NCBI GenBank assembly: GCA_902575095.1
Contig: CACGPY010000002.1
Location: 27,557 to 91,556 of the forward strand
DNA length: 64,000 nt
From: an uncultured Pelagibacteraceae bacterium
Lineage (GTDB): Bacteria; Pseudomonadota; Alphaproteobacteria; Pelagibacterales; Pelagibacteraceae
Direction: 5' to 3'
Positions 10,098 through 18,656 of this stretch are shown one piece after another; the first letter of the stretch is position 1, and each line of letters opens with the position of its first letter. Made by a program: the position numbers and the translations under genes. Below the pieces are notes generated by a model. It searched no databases and was not told the origin of the DNA. It was given only the letters and a program-made list of their open reading frames with translations.

Positions 10098-11255
10098 ATG
10101 AAGAAAATTTTTAATGTAGGCCTGATTGGCTGTGGTCATATAGCCGAGACGTACTTTAGAGCTCATAAGTATTTTAATAATTTTAAAATAATAAAATGTG
10201 CTGATATCAACAACAAAGCTGCGATTAAATGTGCCAAAGCCAATAAGATTAAAGCTGTTTCAATTAAAGAATTATTAAATGATAAAAATATAAAAGTAAT
10301 TCTTAATTTAACAATTCCTGCAGCTCATTACTCTGTCGCAAAACTTGCTCTTACTCATGGTAAACATGTTTACTCGGAAAAACCTCTAGCTATAAATCTA
10401 TCTGATGGAATAAAATTAATTAAATTAGCAAGAAAAAAGAAATTGTATGTTGGAAACGCACCAGATACATTTTTGGGAGGTGGTATTCAAAAATCAAGAG
10501 AACTTTTAGATAAAAAAATTATTGGTAAGGTTAAATTTGGAAATGCTATCTTCGCATATCCAGGTGTCCAATCTTATCATCCAAATCCAGAACCATGGTT
10601 TGCAAAAAAAGGTGGTGGTCCTGTAATAGATATGGGGCCATATTATTTAACTGCTTTAGTAAATTTATTGGGCCCTGCAAAAGAAGTTTTTAGTCAATCT
10701 GAAAAAGGTAAATCAATGAGGGTTATTGGGATTGGACCTAAGAAAGGTAAAAAGTTTAAAGTAGAATGTCCAACAACTTATTTTTCAACAATTAAATTTT
10801 TTAATGGAACTATAATCAGACTGACACTCTCTTTCGATGTAATTTCACATTTAAGAAATCATATTGAATTATATGGTAACGAGGGATCAATGATTGTCCC
10901 TGATCCAAATATGTTTGGTGGATCAGTTTTAATTAGTAAAAAATTGGGAAGTTTGTGGAAAAATTTTAAGACAAATAAAATGACTCTTGGAAAAATAAAT
11001 ATTCGTTCACAAAGTTCCAGAGCTAACGAGTCACCTACTAATGCAAATTATAGAGGCGTGGGTTTATCTGAAATGATAAGTTCTATTCAAAAGAAAAAAT
11101 TACATAAATGTAATGGAAATTTATCTTTACATGTGTTGAATATAATTGATGCTATACATTGTTCTGCAAAAAAAGGTAAAAAAATTAAGATAAATCAATT
11201 ATGCGAACGACCAACAATTTTCTCTAAAAGTGAAATTAAAAGTATAATTAAATAA
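10098..11255 (+). CDS. Gfo/Idh/MocA family oxidoreductase
   Basis: Rossmann NVGLIGCGHIAETYFRAHKYF; HGKHVYSEKPLAINLSDG; GGGPVIDMGPYYLTALVNLLG. Confidence 0.88.
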   Translation: MKKIFNVGLIGCGHIAETYFRAHKYFNNFKIIKCADINNKAAIKCAKANKIKAVSIKELLNDKNIKVILNLTIPAAHYSVAKLALTHGKHVYSEKPLAINLSDGIKLIKLARKKKLYVGNAPDTFLGGGIQKSRELLDKKIIGKVKFGNAIFAYPGVQSYHPNPEPWFAKKGGGPVIDMGPYYLTALVNLLGPAKEVFSQSEKGKSMRVIGIGPKKGKKFKVECPTTYFSTIKFFNGTIIRLTLSFDVISHLRNHIELYGNEGSMIVPDPNMFGGSVLISKKLGSLWKNFKTNKMTLGKINIRSQSSRANESPTNANYRGVGLSEMISSIQKKKLHKCNGNLSLHVLNIIDAIHCSAKKGKKIKINQLCERPTIFSKSEIKSIIK

Positions 11256-12150
11256 AGTTTTCTCTTCCTAATAATGCTGCACCTCGAACACCACTTGCGT
11301 CACCGTACAATGGTTTAAGAAAAATTGTTTTTAAATTTGGTTCATTAATAAATTTTGCTGAAATTTGTTTAATTTCGTCTAAAAAATCAATTTCATTTGA
11401 AACTCCCCCACCGAAAACAATCGCATCTGGATCAATAGTAGTTATTATAACAACCAAGGCTCTAGCTAATTTTATTTTATAATCATTAATAAATTTAATA
11501 GCTTCTTTTTCATTTTTTTTGTAATTAAAAAAAATTTCTTTAGCTGTCATTTTTTTTTTAAAGTTTAAATAAAAATTTTTTTCTATAGATTTTCCAGAAA
11601 GAAAACCCTCTATTCTATTAGAGAAATCTATTTTTTCGTCTGATTTTAAATTTTGAACATTCATATCTGGCATTTGATTTAAACTCCATTCACCTCCTAA
11701 ACCATTTGAGCCAGAAATTATTTTTTTGTTTATTACCAACCCTCCTCCACAACCAGAACCAAGAATTATACCAAAAACAGTTTCATAATGGCTGGCAGAA
11801 CCATCAAATGCCTCAGATAAACAAAAACAATTTGCATCATTTTCTAAGTAAATATTATTTTTAATTTTTTTCTTTAAATCTTTGATTAAATTTTTATCAT
11901 TTAACCATAGTGAATTATGAGCGTTTTTTATTAAACCTGTTGTTTTATCGGTTGCACCTGGGTGACAAATCCCTACGTTCAAATTATTTTTATTTTTATT
12001 TTCGATATCTTTAATAATTGATATTATAGAATTTATTGTATCACCGTAGTTTTTTGGTGTTTCAGTTCTATTTCGTAATAATTCTTTATTATTATTATCT
12101 AATAAAACGTACTCAATTTTTGTAGCACCTAAATCTATACCAATTTGCAT
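11248..12150 (-). CDS. ROK-family sugar kinase
   Basis: MQIGIDLGATKIEYVLLD; YLENDANCFCLSEA; IILGSGCGGGLVINKKIISGSNGLGGEW; no N-terminal HTH. Confidence 0.88.
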   Translation of the reverse strand: MQIGIDLGATKIEYVLLDNNNKELLRNRTETPKNYGDTINSIISIIKDIENKNKNNLNVGICHPGATDKTTGLIKNAHNSLWLNDKNLIKDLKKKIKNNIYLENDANCFCLSEAFDGSASHYETVFGIILGSGCGGGLVINKKIISGSNGLGGEWSLNQMPDMNVQNLKSDEKIDFSNRIEGFLSGKSIEKNFYLNFKKKMTAKEIFFNYKKNEKEAIKFINDYKIKLARALVVIITTIDPDAIVFGGGVSNEIDFLDEIKQISAKFINEPNLKTIFLKPLYGDASGVRGAALLGRENFI

Positions 12151-12152
12151 TT

Positions 12153-12944
12153 CTATGAGGAAATTCTATTCATTTCCTTAAGTTCAACCTCTAACTTATC
12201 GAGCTCTTCACCACCTGCCATCATGCTTAAAAGTTTTTCTCTGGAAATATCTTTTTTTTCATATGTTCCTAAACTTTTACCTCTATTAAGAACTGTGAAA
12301 CTGTTTCCAACTGGATATGCGTGATGAACATTATGTGTTATTAAAATTACTGCTAAACCTTGTGATGCAGCTTTAACGATATATTTTAGAACCACAGATG
12401 CTTGGTGAACACCTAATGCCGAAGTTGGCTCATCTAAAACTAAAACTTTTGCACCAAAATAGATAGCCCTACTTATTGCCAGACATTGTCTTTCACCACC
12501 TGACATAGTTCCTACCGCTTGTGATGGGTCTCTCACATCAATTCCTATTTGCCCCATTCTTTCCGCAGCAATTTTATTTGCCTTCTCTATATCAAAAGTT
12601 TTTAAAAAAGGAGGTCCTTTTAAAGGCTCTCTGCCCATAAAAAAATTTCTGGTAACACTCATCAGAGGCACCAAAGCTAAATCTTGATATACTGTAGCAA
12701 TACCTATATCTAATGCATCTTTTGGACTATCGAAAACAATTTTTTCACCTTCAAATATAATTTCTCCCTCATCAGGTTTATGAACACCAGCGAGTGTTTT
12801 AATTAAAGTCGACTTACCTGCTCCATTATCACCCAATAAACACATAATCTCCCCTTTTCGTAATTTCATGGTTACATCTTTCAACGCTATTACTTTACCG
12901 AAAAATTTACTGATATTGTTAAATTGAACTAGATAATCTGACAT
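12153..12944 (-). CDS. Sugar ABC transporter ATP-binding protein (single ABC domain)
   Basis: Walker [10 protein letters not shown]; signature MSGGERQ; Walker [13 protein letters not shown]. Confidence 0.93.
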   Translation of the reverse strand: MSDYLVQFNNISKFFGKVIALKDVTMKLRKGEIMCLLGDNGAGKSTLIKTLAGVHKPDEGEIIFEGEKIVFDSPKDALDIGIATVYQDLALVPLMSVTRNFFMGREPLKGPPFLKTFDIEKANKIAAERMGQIGIDVRDPSQAVGTMSGGERQCLAISRAIYFGAKVLVLDEPTSALGVHQASVVLKYIVKAASQGLAVILITHNVHHAYPVGNSFTVLNRGKSLGTYEKKDISREKLLSMMAGGEELDKLEVELKEMNRISS

Positions 12945-14071
12945 TACTTACTTTCTGTTACTTTTCTTCTTATGTAATTGTTGAATATTACAGCAATTAG
13001 CATCATAGCTCCTAAAAAAACTTTAAACCAATCTGTGTCTACGTCTGTATAAAAAATACCCATAGATACAGTTCCAAAAATGATTGCTCCAAAAGCCGCG
13101 CCAATAGCTGAACCATATCCTCCAGTAAGTAGACATCCTCCAACCACGGCAGCTGCGATTGCCTCTAATTCTTTCAAAGTTCCTCGCATAGTATCTGCTG
13201 ATCCAGCATCTAAAACTTGTATCGTAGCAAAGATTGTTGCTGCAACTGCTGTACCAATAAATAAACTTATTTTAACTCTTCCTACAGGTACACCTACATT
13301 GTTCGCTCCATTTTTATCTCCACCTGATGCAAATATCCAATTTCCGTATCTTGTTTTCATTAATATCCAGGTAGTTAAAATCGCTAATGCAATAAACCAA
13401 ATAACTGAAGGAGGAATGCCTGTAGCTAAGGGAGTACCATCTGTTCTTAAAGCAATTAAATTCATTGAACCTAGCCATGTAAAAACCCATTTAAATGAGT
13501 CTGTTGCAAAAATCCAAGCTATTGGATCATTTTCAATTAAAACTCTTAGTCCAGGCACTTGTGTTCGCCCTGTGATTAACCTTGTTAAAGCTAAAGTGGC
13601 CCCTCTTAAGATAAACAACATTGCAAGTGTAACTATAAAAGATGGCAAACCAGTTCTGACTACAAGTATTCCATTAAAATAGCCGACTAGAACTGCCATT
13701 GAAAAAGCAAATATAATACTCAACCATAAAGGCCAGCCCCAATAAATTGCTGGAATGGCTATACAGATTCCTGCAAAACCAATCATTGATCCTATTGATA
13801 AATCGAATTCTCCACCAATCATTAACATGGCAGCAGCAATAGCTATAATACCGAGATTAGCTGATACATCTAAAAAATTCAAAATTCCGTAAGCACTAAA
13901 CATGCCAGTATCACCAGCAACAATACCAAAAAAAATAAAAACTAAAATTGCACCACCTAGAGCTCCTAACTCAGGTCTATTTAATAAAATTTTTAAGTTT
14001 GAAACTTTTTTTAGCCTTTCGTCCTGATTAAAATCAGTTTTACCTTTTATACTTTTTGACTTTGTAGACAT
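12944..14071 (-). CDS. Sugar (probable inositol) ABC transporter permease, RbsC/BPD_transp_2-like
   Basis: Multi-[62 protein letters not shown]. Confidence 0.9.
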   Translation of the reverse strand: MSTKSKSIKGKTDFNQDERLKKVSNLKILLNRPELGALGGAILVFIFFGIVAGDTGMFSAYGILNFLDVSANLGIIAIAAAMLMIGGEFDLSIGSMIGFAGICIAIPAIYWGWPLWLSIIFAFSMAVLVGYFNGILVVRTGLPSFIVTLAMLFILRGATLALTRLITGRTQVPGLRVLIENDPIAWIFATDSFKWVFTWLGSMNLIALRTDGTPLATGIPPSVIWFIALAILTTWILMKTRYGNWIFASGGDKNGANNVGVPVGRVKISLFIGTAVAATIFATIQVLDAGSADTMRGTLKELEAIAAAVVGGCLLTGGYGSAIGAAFGAIIFGTVSMGIFYTDVDTDWFKVFLGAMMLIAVIFNNYIRRKVTESK

Positions 14072-14083
14072 AATAAAAAACTT

Positions 14084-14120
14084 AAAAAAAAGGCCTAGTG
14101 AAAATTCACTAGGCCTTTTT
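14084..14120 (-). terminator. Perfect inverted repeat (hairpin) between the substrate-binding protein gene and the permease gene
   Basis: AAAAAGGCCTAGTGAA-AA-TTCACTAGGCCTTTTT read directly in the sequence, with A/T runs flanking a GC-rich core. Confidence 0.85.
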
Positions 14121-14130
14121 GATATATTTT

Positions 14131-15054
14131 TTATCTATAACCTTGAGCAGCCCATTTAATTACACTCTTAGCATTTTTGGGTGTAACAAAACCAGGTCCT
14201 GTCATAACTACACCAGCAGGCATAGTTCCGTATCTCATATATTGAGAAAAGATAGCTATAGGTAAATAACCTTGTAAGTACTGTTGTTGATCAATTAAGA
14301 ATTCAACTTTTCCAGCAGCAGCAGCTTTTAGCATTCCTGGAGACATATCAAATGTTCCAAGTTTAATACTTCCAACTTTACCAGCAGACTCTAATGCTTT
14401 AAGAGCAGCTTCACCTGCTAGACCAGCTCCTAAAGTAAGAATAGTGTCATATCCACCACCCAATTTAGCAGCTACAGCTTTTTGAATTTCAGTTGGGTCA
14501 TTAGATGTTCCTAATATATCTACAGAACCTCCAAAACCTTTTTTGAAACCAGCACATCTTCTATCTAAAGCAACGTTACCAACCTCGTGGTTAACACATA
14601 ATGCTTTTTTTCCACCAGCGGCTTTCATTTTTTGACCACCACCTACTCCTGCTTCAAATTCAGTTTGACCTACGTGAGCACTAATTCCTAGTTTCATGTA
14701 GTCATCTGAACCAGAGTTCATAGAAATTACTGGAATACCAGCAGATATTGCAGCTTTAACAGATTTACCTAAAGCGGCTGCATCTGGTAAAGTAATTACG
14801 ATACCTTTTGGTTTTTGAGAAACAGCGTTATCAATTAATTTTGCCATTTCAACCATGTCGAATGTTGCTGGAGCAGTATATTTGCAAGACACTTTCATAT
14901 CTTTACATGCTTTATCTACACCATTTTTTGCAACTGACCAGAAAGGGTCATTAGCTTGCCCGTGTGACACAACAATAATATCAACTGCTAAAGCAGCAAC
15001 CGATGTCATCACCCATGTTAAAAGAGCAGCTATTGTTAAGTATATTTTTTTCAT
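14131..15054 (-). CDS. Sugar/inositol ABC transporter periplasmic substrate-binding protein
   Basis: Signal peptide MKKIYLTIAALLTWVMTSVAALA; VSHGQANDPFWSVAKNGVDKA; periplasmic-binding type 1 fold, adjacent to permease and ATPase. Confidence 0.92.
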   Translation of the reverse strand: MKKIYLTIAALLTWVMTSVAALAVDIIVVSHGQANDPFWSVAKNGVDKACKDMKVSCKYTAPATFDMVEMAKLIDNAVSQKPKGIVITLPDAAALGKSVKAAISAGIPVISMNSGSDDYMKLGISAHVGQTEFEAGVGGGQKMKAAGGKKALCVNHEVGNVALDRRCAGFKKGFGGSVDILGTSNDPTEIQKAVAAKLGGGYDTILTLGAGLAGEAALKALESAGKVGSIKLGTFDMSPGMLKAAAAGKVEFLIDQQQYLQGYLPIAIFSQYMRYGTMPAGVVMTGPGFVTPKNAKSVIKWAAQGYR

Positions 15055-15165
15055 TATTTCCCTCTTTTTTGTTAATTAATTTTCAGGCATTAAAACAAAA
15101 AAAAACTATAAGATCAAAAAAAAATCTTTAAATACAACTCTGAGTATATAAAAAAATTGTTTATT

Positions 15166-16161
15166 TTATTTAATTTTAATGGTTTTTTTAAACTTTAATG
15201 ATTTATAAGCTGCATTAGCTAATTTTAAAGCAATATAACCATCTTCAAATGTTGATCTAGATTTAATTTTATTTTTATGAAGAGAAATTAATTCTTTTAG
15301 CTGAATATTGTAAGCATCAATATAACGCTCAATAAAAAAATTTAAGAAAGGTTTTTGAGAATTAGTTTGTTTGGAGTTAAATAACTCTGTTGAGTTTTCT
15401 TTCTTGTTCCCAGAAATTAACATTCCATTTTTACCAAATAATTCTACTCTCTGATCATAACCAAAAGAACAATGTCTTGAATTAGTTATAACGCATATCA
15501 CTCCTTTTTTAGATTTCATAGTAACTACTGCTAATTCATGATCTTTTATTTTCTTATAAAAAGATGTAAATGATGAAGTAAATGCATGAATTTCGGTAAT
15601 TTTATCTTTACCTAAATACAATCTACACAAATCAAAGTCATGGATCATCATATCTCTAAAAATACCGCCTGAGGATTTTAGATAAGATATTCCAGGTGGA
15701 GCAGGATCTCTACTTGTAATAATAATTTTTTCTAATTTTCCAATTTTATTTTTGTCTAAATCTTTTTTTAATGAAAAATGTCCAGGATCATACCTTCTAT
15801 TAAATCCTAGTTGGATTTTAGGTTTAATTTTTTTTATTTTTTTTAAAGTTTTAATAATTTTATTGATATTAAGGTCTAAAGGTTTTTCACAAAAAATTGT
15901 TTTTTTTCTTTTCATTCCCTCTTCGATAAATTTTATATGAGTATTTGTAGGGCTAGAAATAAAAACTATATCAACTTTTTTATCATTGAAAATTTTATTA
16001 TAATCTTTTTCAATCTTGCATCCGTAAAGTTTTTTTGCTTTATTACACAATTGATTAACTTTTTCATAAACATATAGTAATTTTATTTCTTTATTTTTAG
16101 TAAGATTTTCTGCATGCATTTGACCTATACGTCCAAATCCGAATAAAGCTACATTGATCAT
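15166..16161 (-). CDS. iolG: Inositol 2-dehydrogenase (Gfo/Idh/MocA)
   Basis: NVALFGFGRIGQMHAENL, FCEKPLDLN, LGFNRRYDPGHFSLKKDL, ITSRDPAPPGISYLKSSGGIFRDMMIHDFDLCR, typical of IolG. Confidence 0.88.
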   Translation of the reverse strand: MINVALFGFGRIGQMHAENLTKNKEIKLLYVYEKVNQLCNKAKKLYGCKIEKDYNKIFNDKKVDIVFISSPTNTHIKFIEEGMKRKKTIFCEKPLDLNINKIIKTLKKIKKIKPKIQLGFNRRYDPGHFSLKKDLDKNKIGKLEKIIITSRDPAPPGISYLKSSGGIFRDMMIHDFDLCRLYLGKDKITEIHAFTSSFTSFYKKIKDHELAVVTMKSKKGVICVITNSRHCSFGYDQRVELFGKNGMLISGNKKENSTELFNSKQTNSQKPFLNFFIERYIDAYNIQLKELISLHKNKIKSRSTFEDGYIALKLANAAYKSLKFKKTIKIK

Positions 16162-16215
16162 ATTTTTTGTATTAAGTTGATATTTGTAATATAAATTTAG
16201 TACTTTATTGAAATT

Positions 16216-17115
16216 ATGTCTATAAAATTAGGTATAGCCCCTATAGCTTGGAGCAATGATGATATGCCGGAATTAGGTGGCGAAACTACATTAGAGCAAT
16301 GTTTATCTGAAGCAAGCAAAGCTGGTTTCACAGGAATAGAGTCAGGTGGCAAATTTCCTAAAAATTCAAAAGAATTAATACCAAAACTAGAAAAAGAAAA
16401 TTTACAACTTTGTTCTGGATGGTACGGAGCATCGCTTTTAAAGAATACACCGAAAGAAGAATTTAAGTTAATGCGCGAACAGATGGATTTATTTAAAGAT
16501 TGCAAATCCCCGTGTATGGTATTTGCAGAAATAACTAATTCTGTACAAGGTGATCCGAAAATACCTTTATCCAAAAAACCTAAACTTTCAGAGGATGAGT
16601 GGAAATTATTTTTATCCAGAATAAATGAAATAAGTAAAATGATGATAGATGAAAATATGCCTCTCGCCTATCATCATCATATGGGAACAGTTATTGAAAC
16701 AGAGGATGAAACAAGGAGGCTAATAGAAAGTACAAATGATAGTGTAAAATTATTAATTGATACTGGCCACATGTTATTTGCTGGAGGTAATTCAATTAAA
16801 CTAACCGAGGATTTTATGGAAAGAATAATCCATGTTCATTGTAAAGATATTCGTAAAAATGTATTAAAAAAATCATTAAAAAATGATTGTACCTTCCGAC
16901 AAGCTTTTCTTGATGGAGCCTTCACAGTCCCGGGAGATGGGTGTATTGATTATAAGCCCTTCTTAACAGTCTTAAAAAATAGAAATTATGAAGGCTGGCT
17001 TGTAGTCGAAGCAGAGCAAGATCCAGCAAAAGCTAATCCATTTGAGTACGCGAAAATTGGTTATAACTATTTAAGTAAAACTGCTAGAGATTGTGGCTTT
17101 GATATAATTAGTTAA
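16216..17115 (+). CDS. iolE: Myo-inosose-2 dehydratase
   Basis: LGIAPIAWSNDDMPELGGETTLEQCLSEASKAGFTGIESGGKFP; LLIDTGHMLFAGG; HCKDIRKNVL. Confidence 0.92.
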   Translation: MSIKLGIAPIAWSNDDMPELGGETTLEQCLSEASKAGFTGIESGGKFPKNSKELIPKLEKENLQLCSGWYGASLLKNTPKEEFKLMREQMDLFKDCKSPCMVFAEITNSVQGDPKIPLSKKPKLSEDEWKLFLSRINEISKMMIDENMPLAYHHHMGTVIETEDETRRLIESTNDSVKLLIDTGHMLFAGGNSIKLTEDFMERIIHVHCKDIRKNVLKKSLKNDCTFRQAFLDGAFTVPGDGCIDYKPFLTVLKNRNYEGWLVVEAEQDPAKANPFEYAKIGYNYLSKTARDCGFDIIS

Positions 17116-17621
17116 CGATATGCTGAAACAAGTTCGTTATTCCCAGCAGCTACACATGGTGACTTAATACACGTGCCTATCACCCACTCAGATCCAACTT
17201 CTGATTCAAAATTACTTTCTGAGACAAAGATAATTCCTCTATCTGTGGATTGGCCAGCTTTTCCCTCTGCTTGAATTCTAGGATCTTGAGATGTTTGTAT
17301 TAAAGGCTTATCAATATTATAAGGATTGTTAAGCTTAATATTTTTTAAAATATGATTTACAATTTTTGAGGATGTCCAAGCTGAATTACAACTGTCACCC
17401 CACAATGTAGTACCTTCTTCATTTGAACTACATTCATTAACTTGATTGTTAATAAACTCTACAACTAGTTTATGATTAGATTTTATATCATTAGCTTTTT
17501 GTACAATCGCGGATCGTGTAGAAGCAGTCCAGATTAACATTATAACAACATAGGCTAACGAGCTTAAAACTAGAGCTTCAAGAGGACCAAAATTTTTAAG
17601 TTTTCTTCTTAGTTCGATCAT
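17112..17621 (-). CDS. Hypothetical membrane-anchored protein, pilin-like N-terminus
   Basis: LEALVLSSLAYVVIMLIWTAS hydrophobic N-terminal helix followed by a soluble domain with several cysteines. Confidence 0.6.
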   Translation of the reverse strand: MIELRRKLKNFGPLEALVLSSLAYVVIMLIWTASTRSAIVQKANDIKSNHKLVVEFINNQVNECSSNEEGTTLWGDSCNSAWTSSKIVNHILKNIKLNNPYNIDKPLIQTSQDPRIQAEGKAGQSTDRGIIFVSESNFESEVGSEWVIGTCIKSPCVAAGNNELVSAYR

Positions 17622-18574
17622 ATTTTTACAATCATTGATTTATCTATTTTATTTTCAAAAAAATCAATAATATTTTTTATTGTTTCTAAGGACATTCTTG
17701 ACTTACACTCATTGGTAAAAGTTGCTGAGTGTGGGCTTAATAAGACTTTGCTATTTTTCAACAATGGATTGTTCATATCCACAGGTTCTTTTTCAAAAAC
17801 ATCTAACCCTGCGCCAAAAATAATCTTATCATTAATTGCTTTATTTAAATCAGCTTCGTTAATTATCCCACCACGAGAGGTGTTAATTATGATAGCATTA
17901 TTTTTCATTATTATAAACTTAGAATAATCAAGCATATTTTTAGTTTTTTCTGTTAAAGGAACATGTAAAGATAAATAATCACATGTTTTTAATCCATCAT
18001 CTAAACTTTCAACTTTTAATCCGCCAAGTTTTTTAATTATATCTTCTGAAACAAATGGATCAAAAATTTTTATTTTCATATCAAAACCTAAGCATTTTTT
18101 AATTAAACTTTTTCCTATTCTTCCAAAACCTAATATTAATATTTCTTTATTAAATAATTCTAATGTTTCTATTTGAGATGCATTTTTTTTAAAGTTTCCA
18201 GATCTTACTTCATTATCATACTGGTTAATGCTTTTTGAAATAGACATCATCATATAAATAACATGTTCTGCTACTGCCACTGCGTTTGCTGTTGCTGTTA
18301 TAAGAAGAGAAATATTTTTCTTTTTTATGTAATCTAAATCAACATTATCATAACCTACCCCATGTCTTGATATAACTTTTAGTTTTGAACAATGTTTGAG
18401 AATATTTTCATTAAGTTTAGAAACTCTTAAAGTACATGCGTCGAATTCTGGAAGTTTTTTTATTAAATTATTCTCTGAAACATCTGTAATTAATTCATAC
18501 TCATAATCTTTGTTTCTTTTTAGTAACTCCAACCCATCATTATGTATTTTTTCAATTACAGCAATTTTTTTCAT
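17618..18574 (-). CDS. D-2-hydroxyacid dehydrogenase (phosphoglycerate dehydrogenase-like)
   Basis: SRHGVGYDNVDLDYIKKKNI, ILGFGRIGKSLIKKCLGFDMKIKIFDPF, INTSRGGIINEADL. Confidence 0.9.
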   Translation of the reverse strand: MKKIAVIEKIHNDGLELLKRNKDYEYELITDVSENNLIKKLPEFDACTLRVSKLNENILKHCSKLKVISRHGVGYDNVDLDYIKKKNISLLITATANAVAVAEHVIYMMMSISKSINQYDNEVRSGNFKKNASQIETLELFNKEILILGFGRIGKSLIKKCLGFDMKIKIFDPFVSEDIIKKLGGLKVESLDDGLKTCDYLSLHVPLTEKTKNMLDYSKFIIMKNNAIIINTSRGGIINEADLNKAINDKIIFGAGLDVFEKEPVDMNNPLLKNSKVLLSPHSATFTNECKSRMSLETIKNIIDFFENKIDKSMIVKI

Positions 18575-18581
18575 AGAATAA

Positions 18582-18656
18582 TGGCGGTCCCAAGGGGAAT
18601 CGAACCCCTCTTTGTTGGATGAAAACCAACTGTCCTAACCGATAGACGATGGGACC
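18582..18656 (-). tRNA. tRNA-Glu (anticodon TTC), CCA encoded
   Basis: GGTCCCATCGTCTATCGGTTAGGACAGTTGGTTTTCATCCAACAAAGAGGGGTTCGATTCCCCTTGGGACCGCCA folds as a cloverleaf; anticodon loop TTTTCAT. Confidence 0.97.

Noticed and set aside
13080-13682. 200-aa ORF antisense to the inositol ABC permease
   Set aside because: Lies fully opposite a well-supported permease gene; Pro/Ile/Lys-rich translation typical of antisense of hydrophobic codons; no family motif
16197-16574. 125-aa ORF antisense to iolE
   Set aside because: Opposite strand of clearly coding iolE; no independent support
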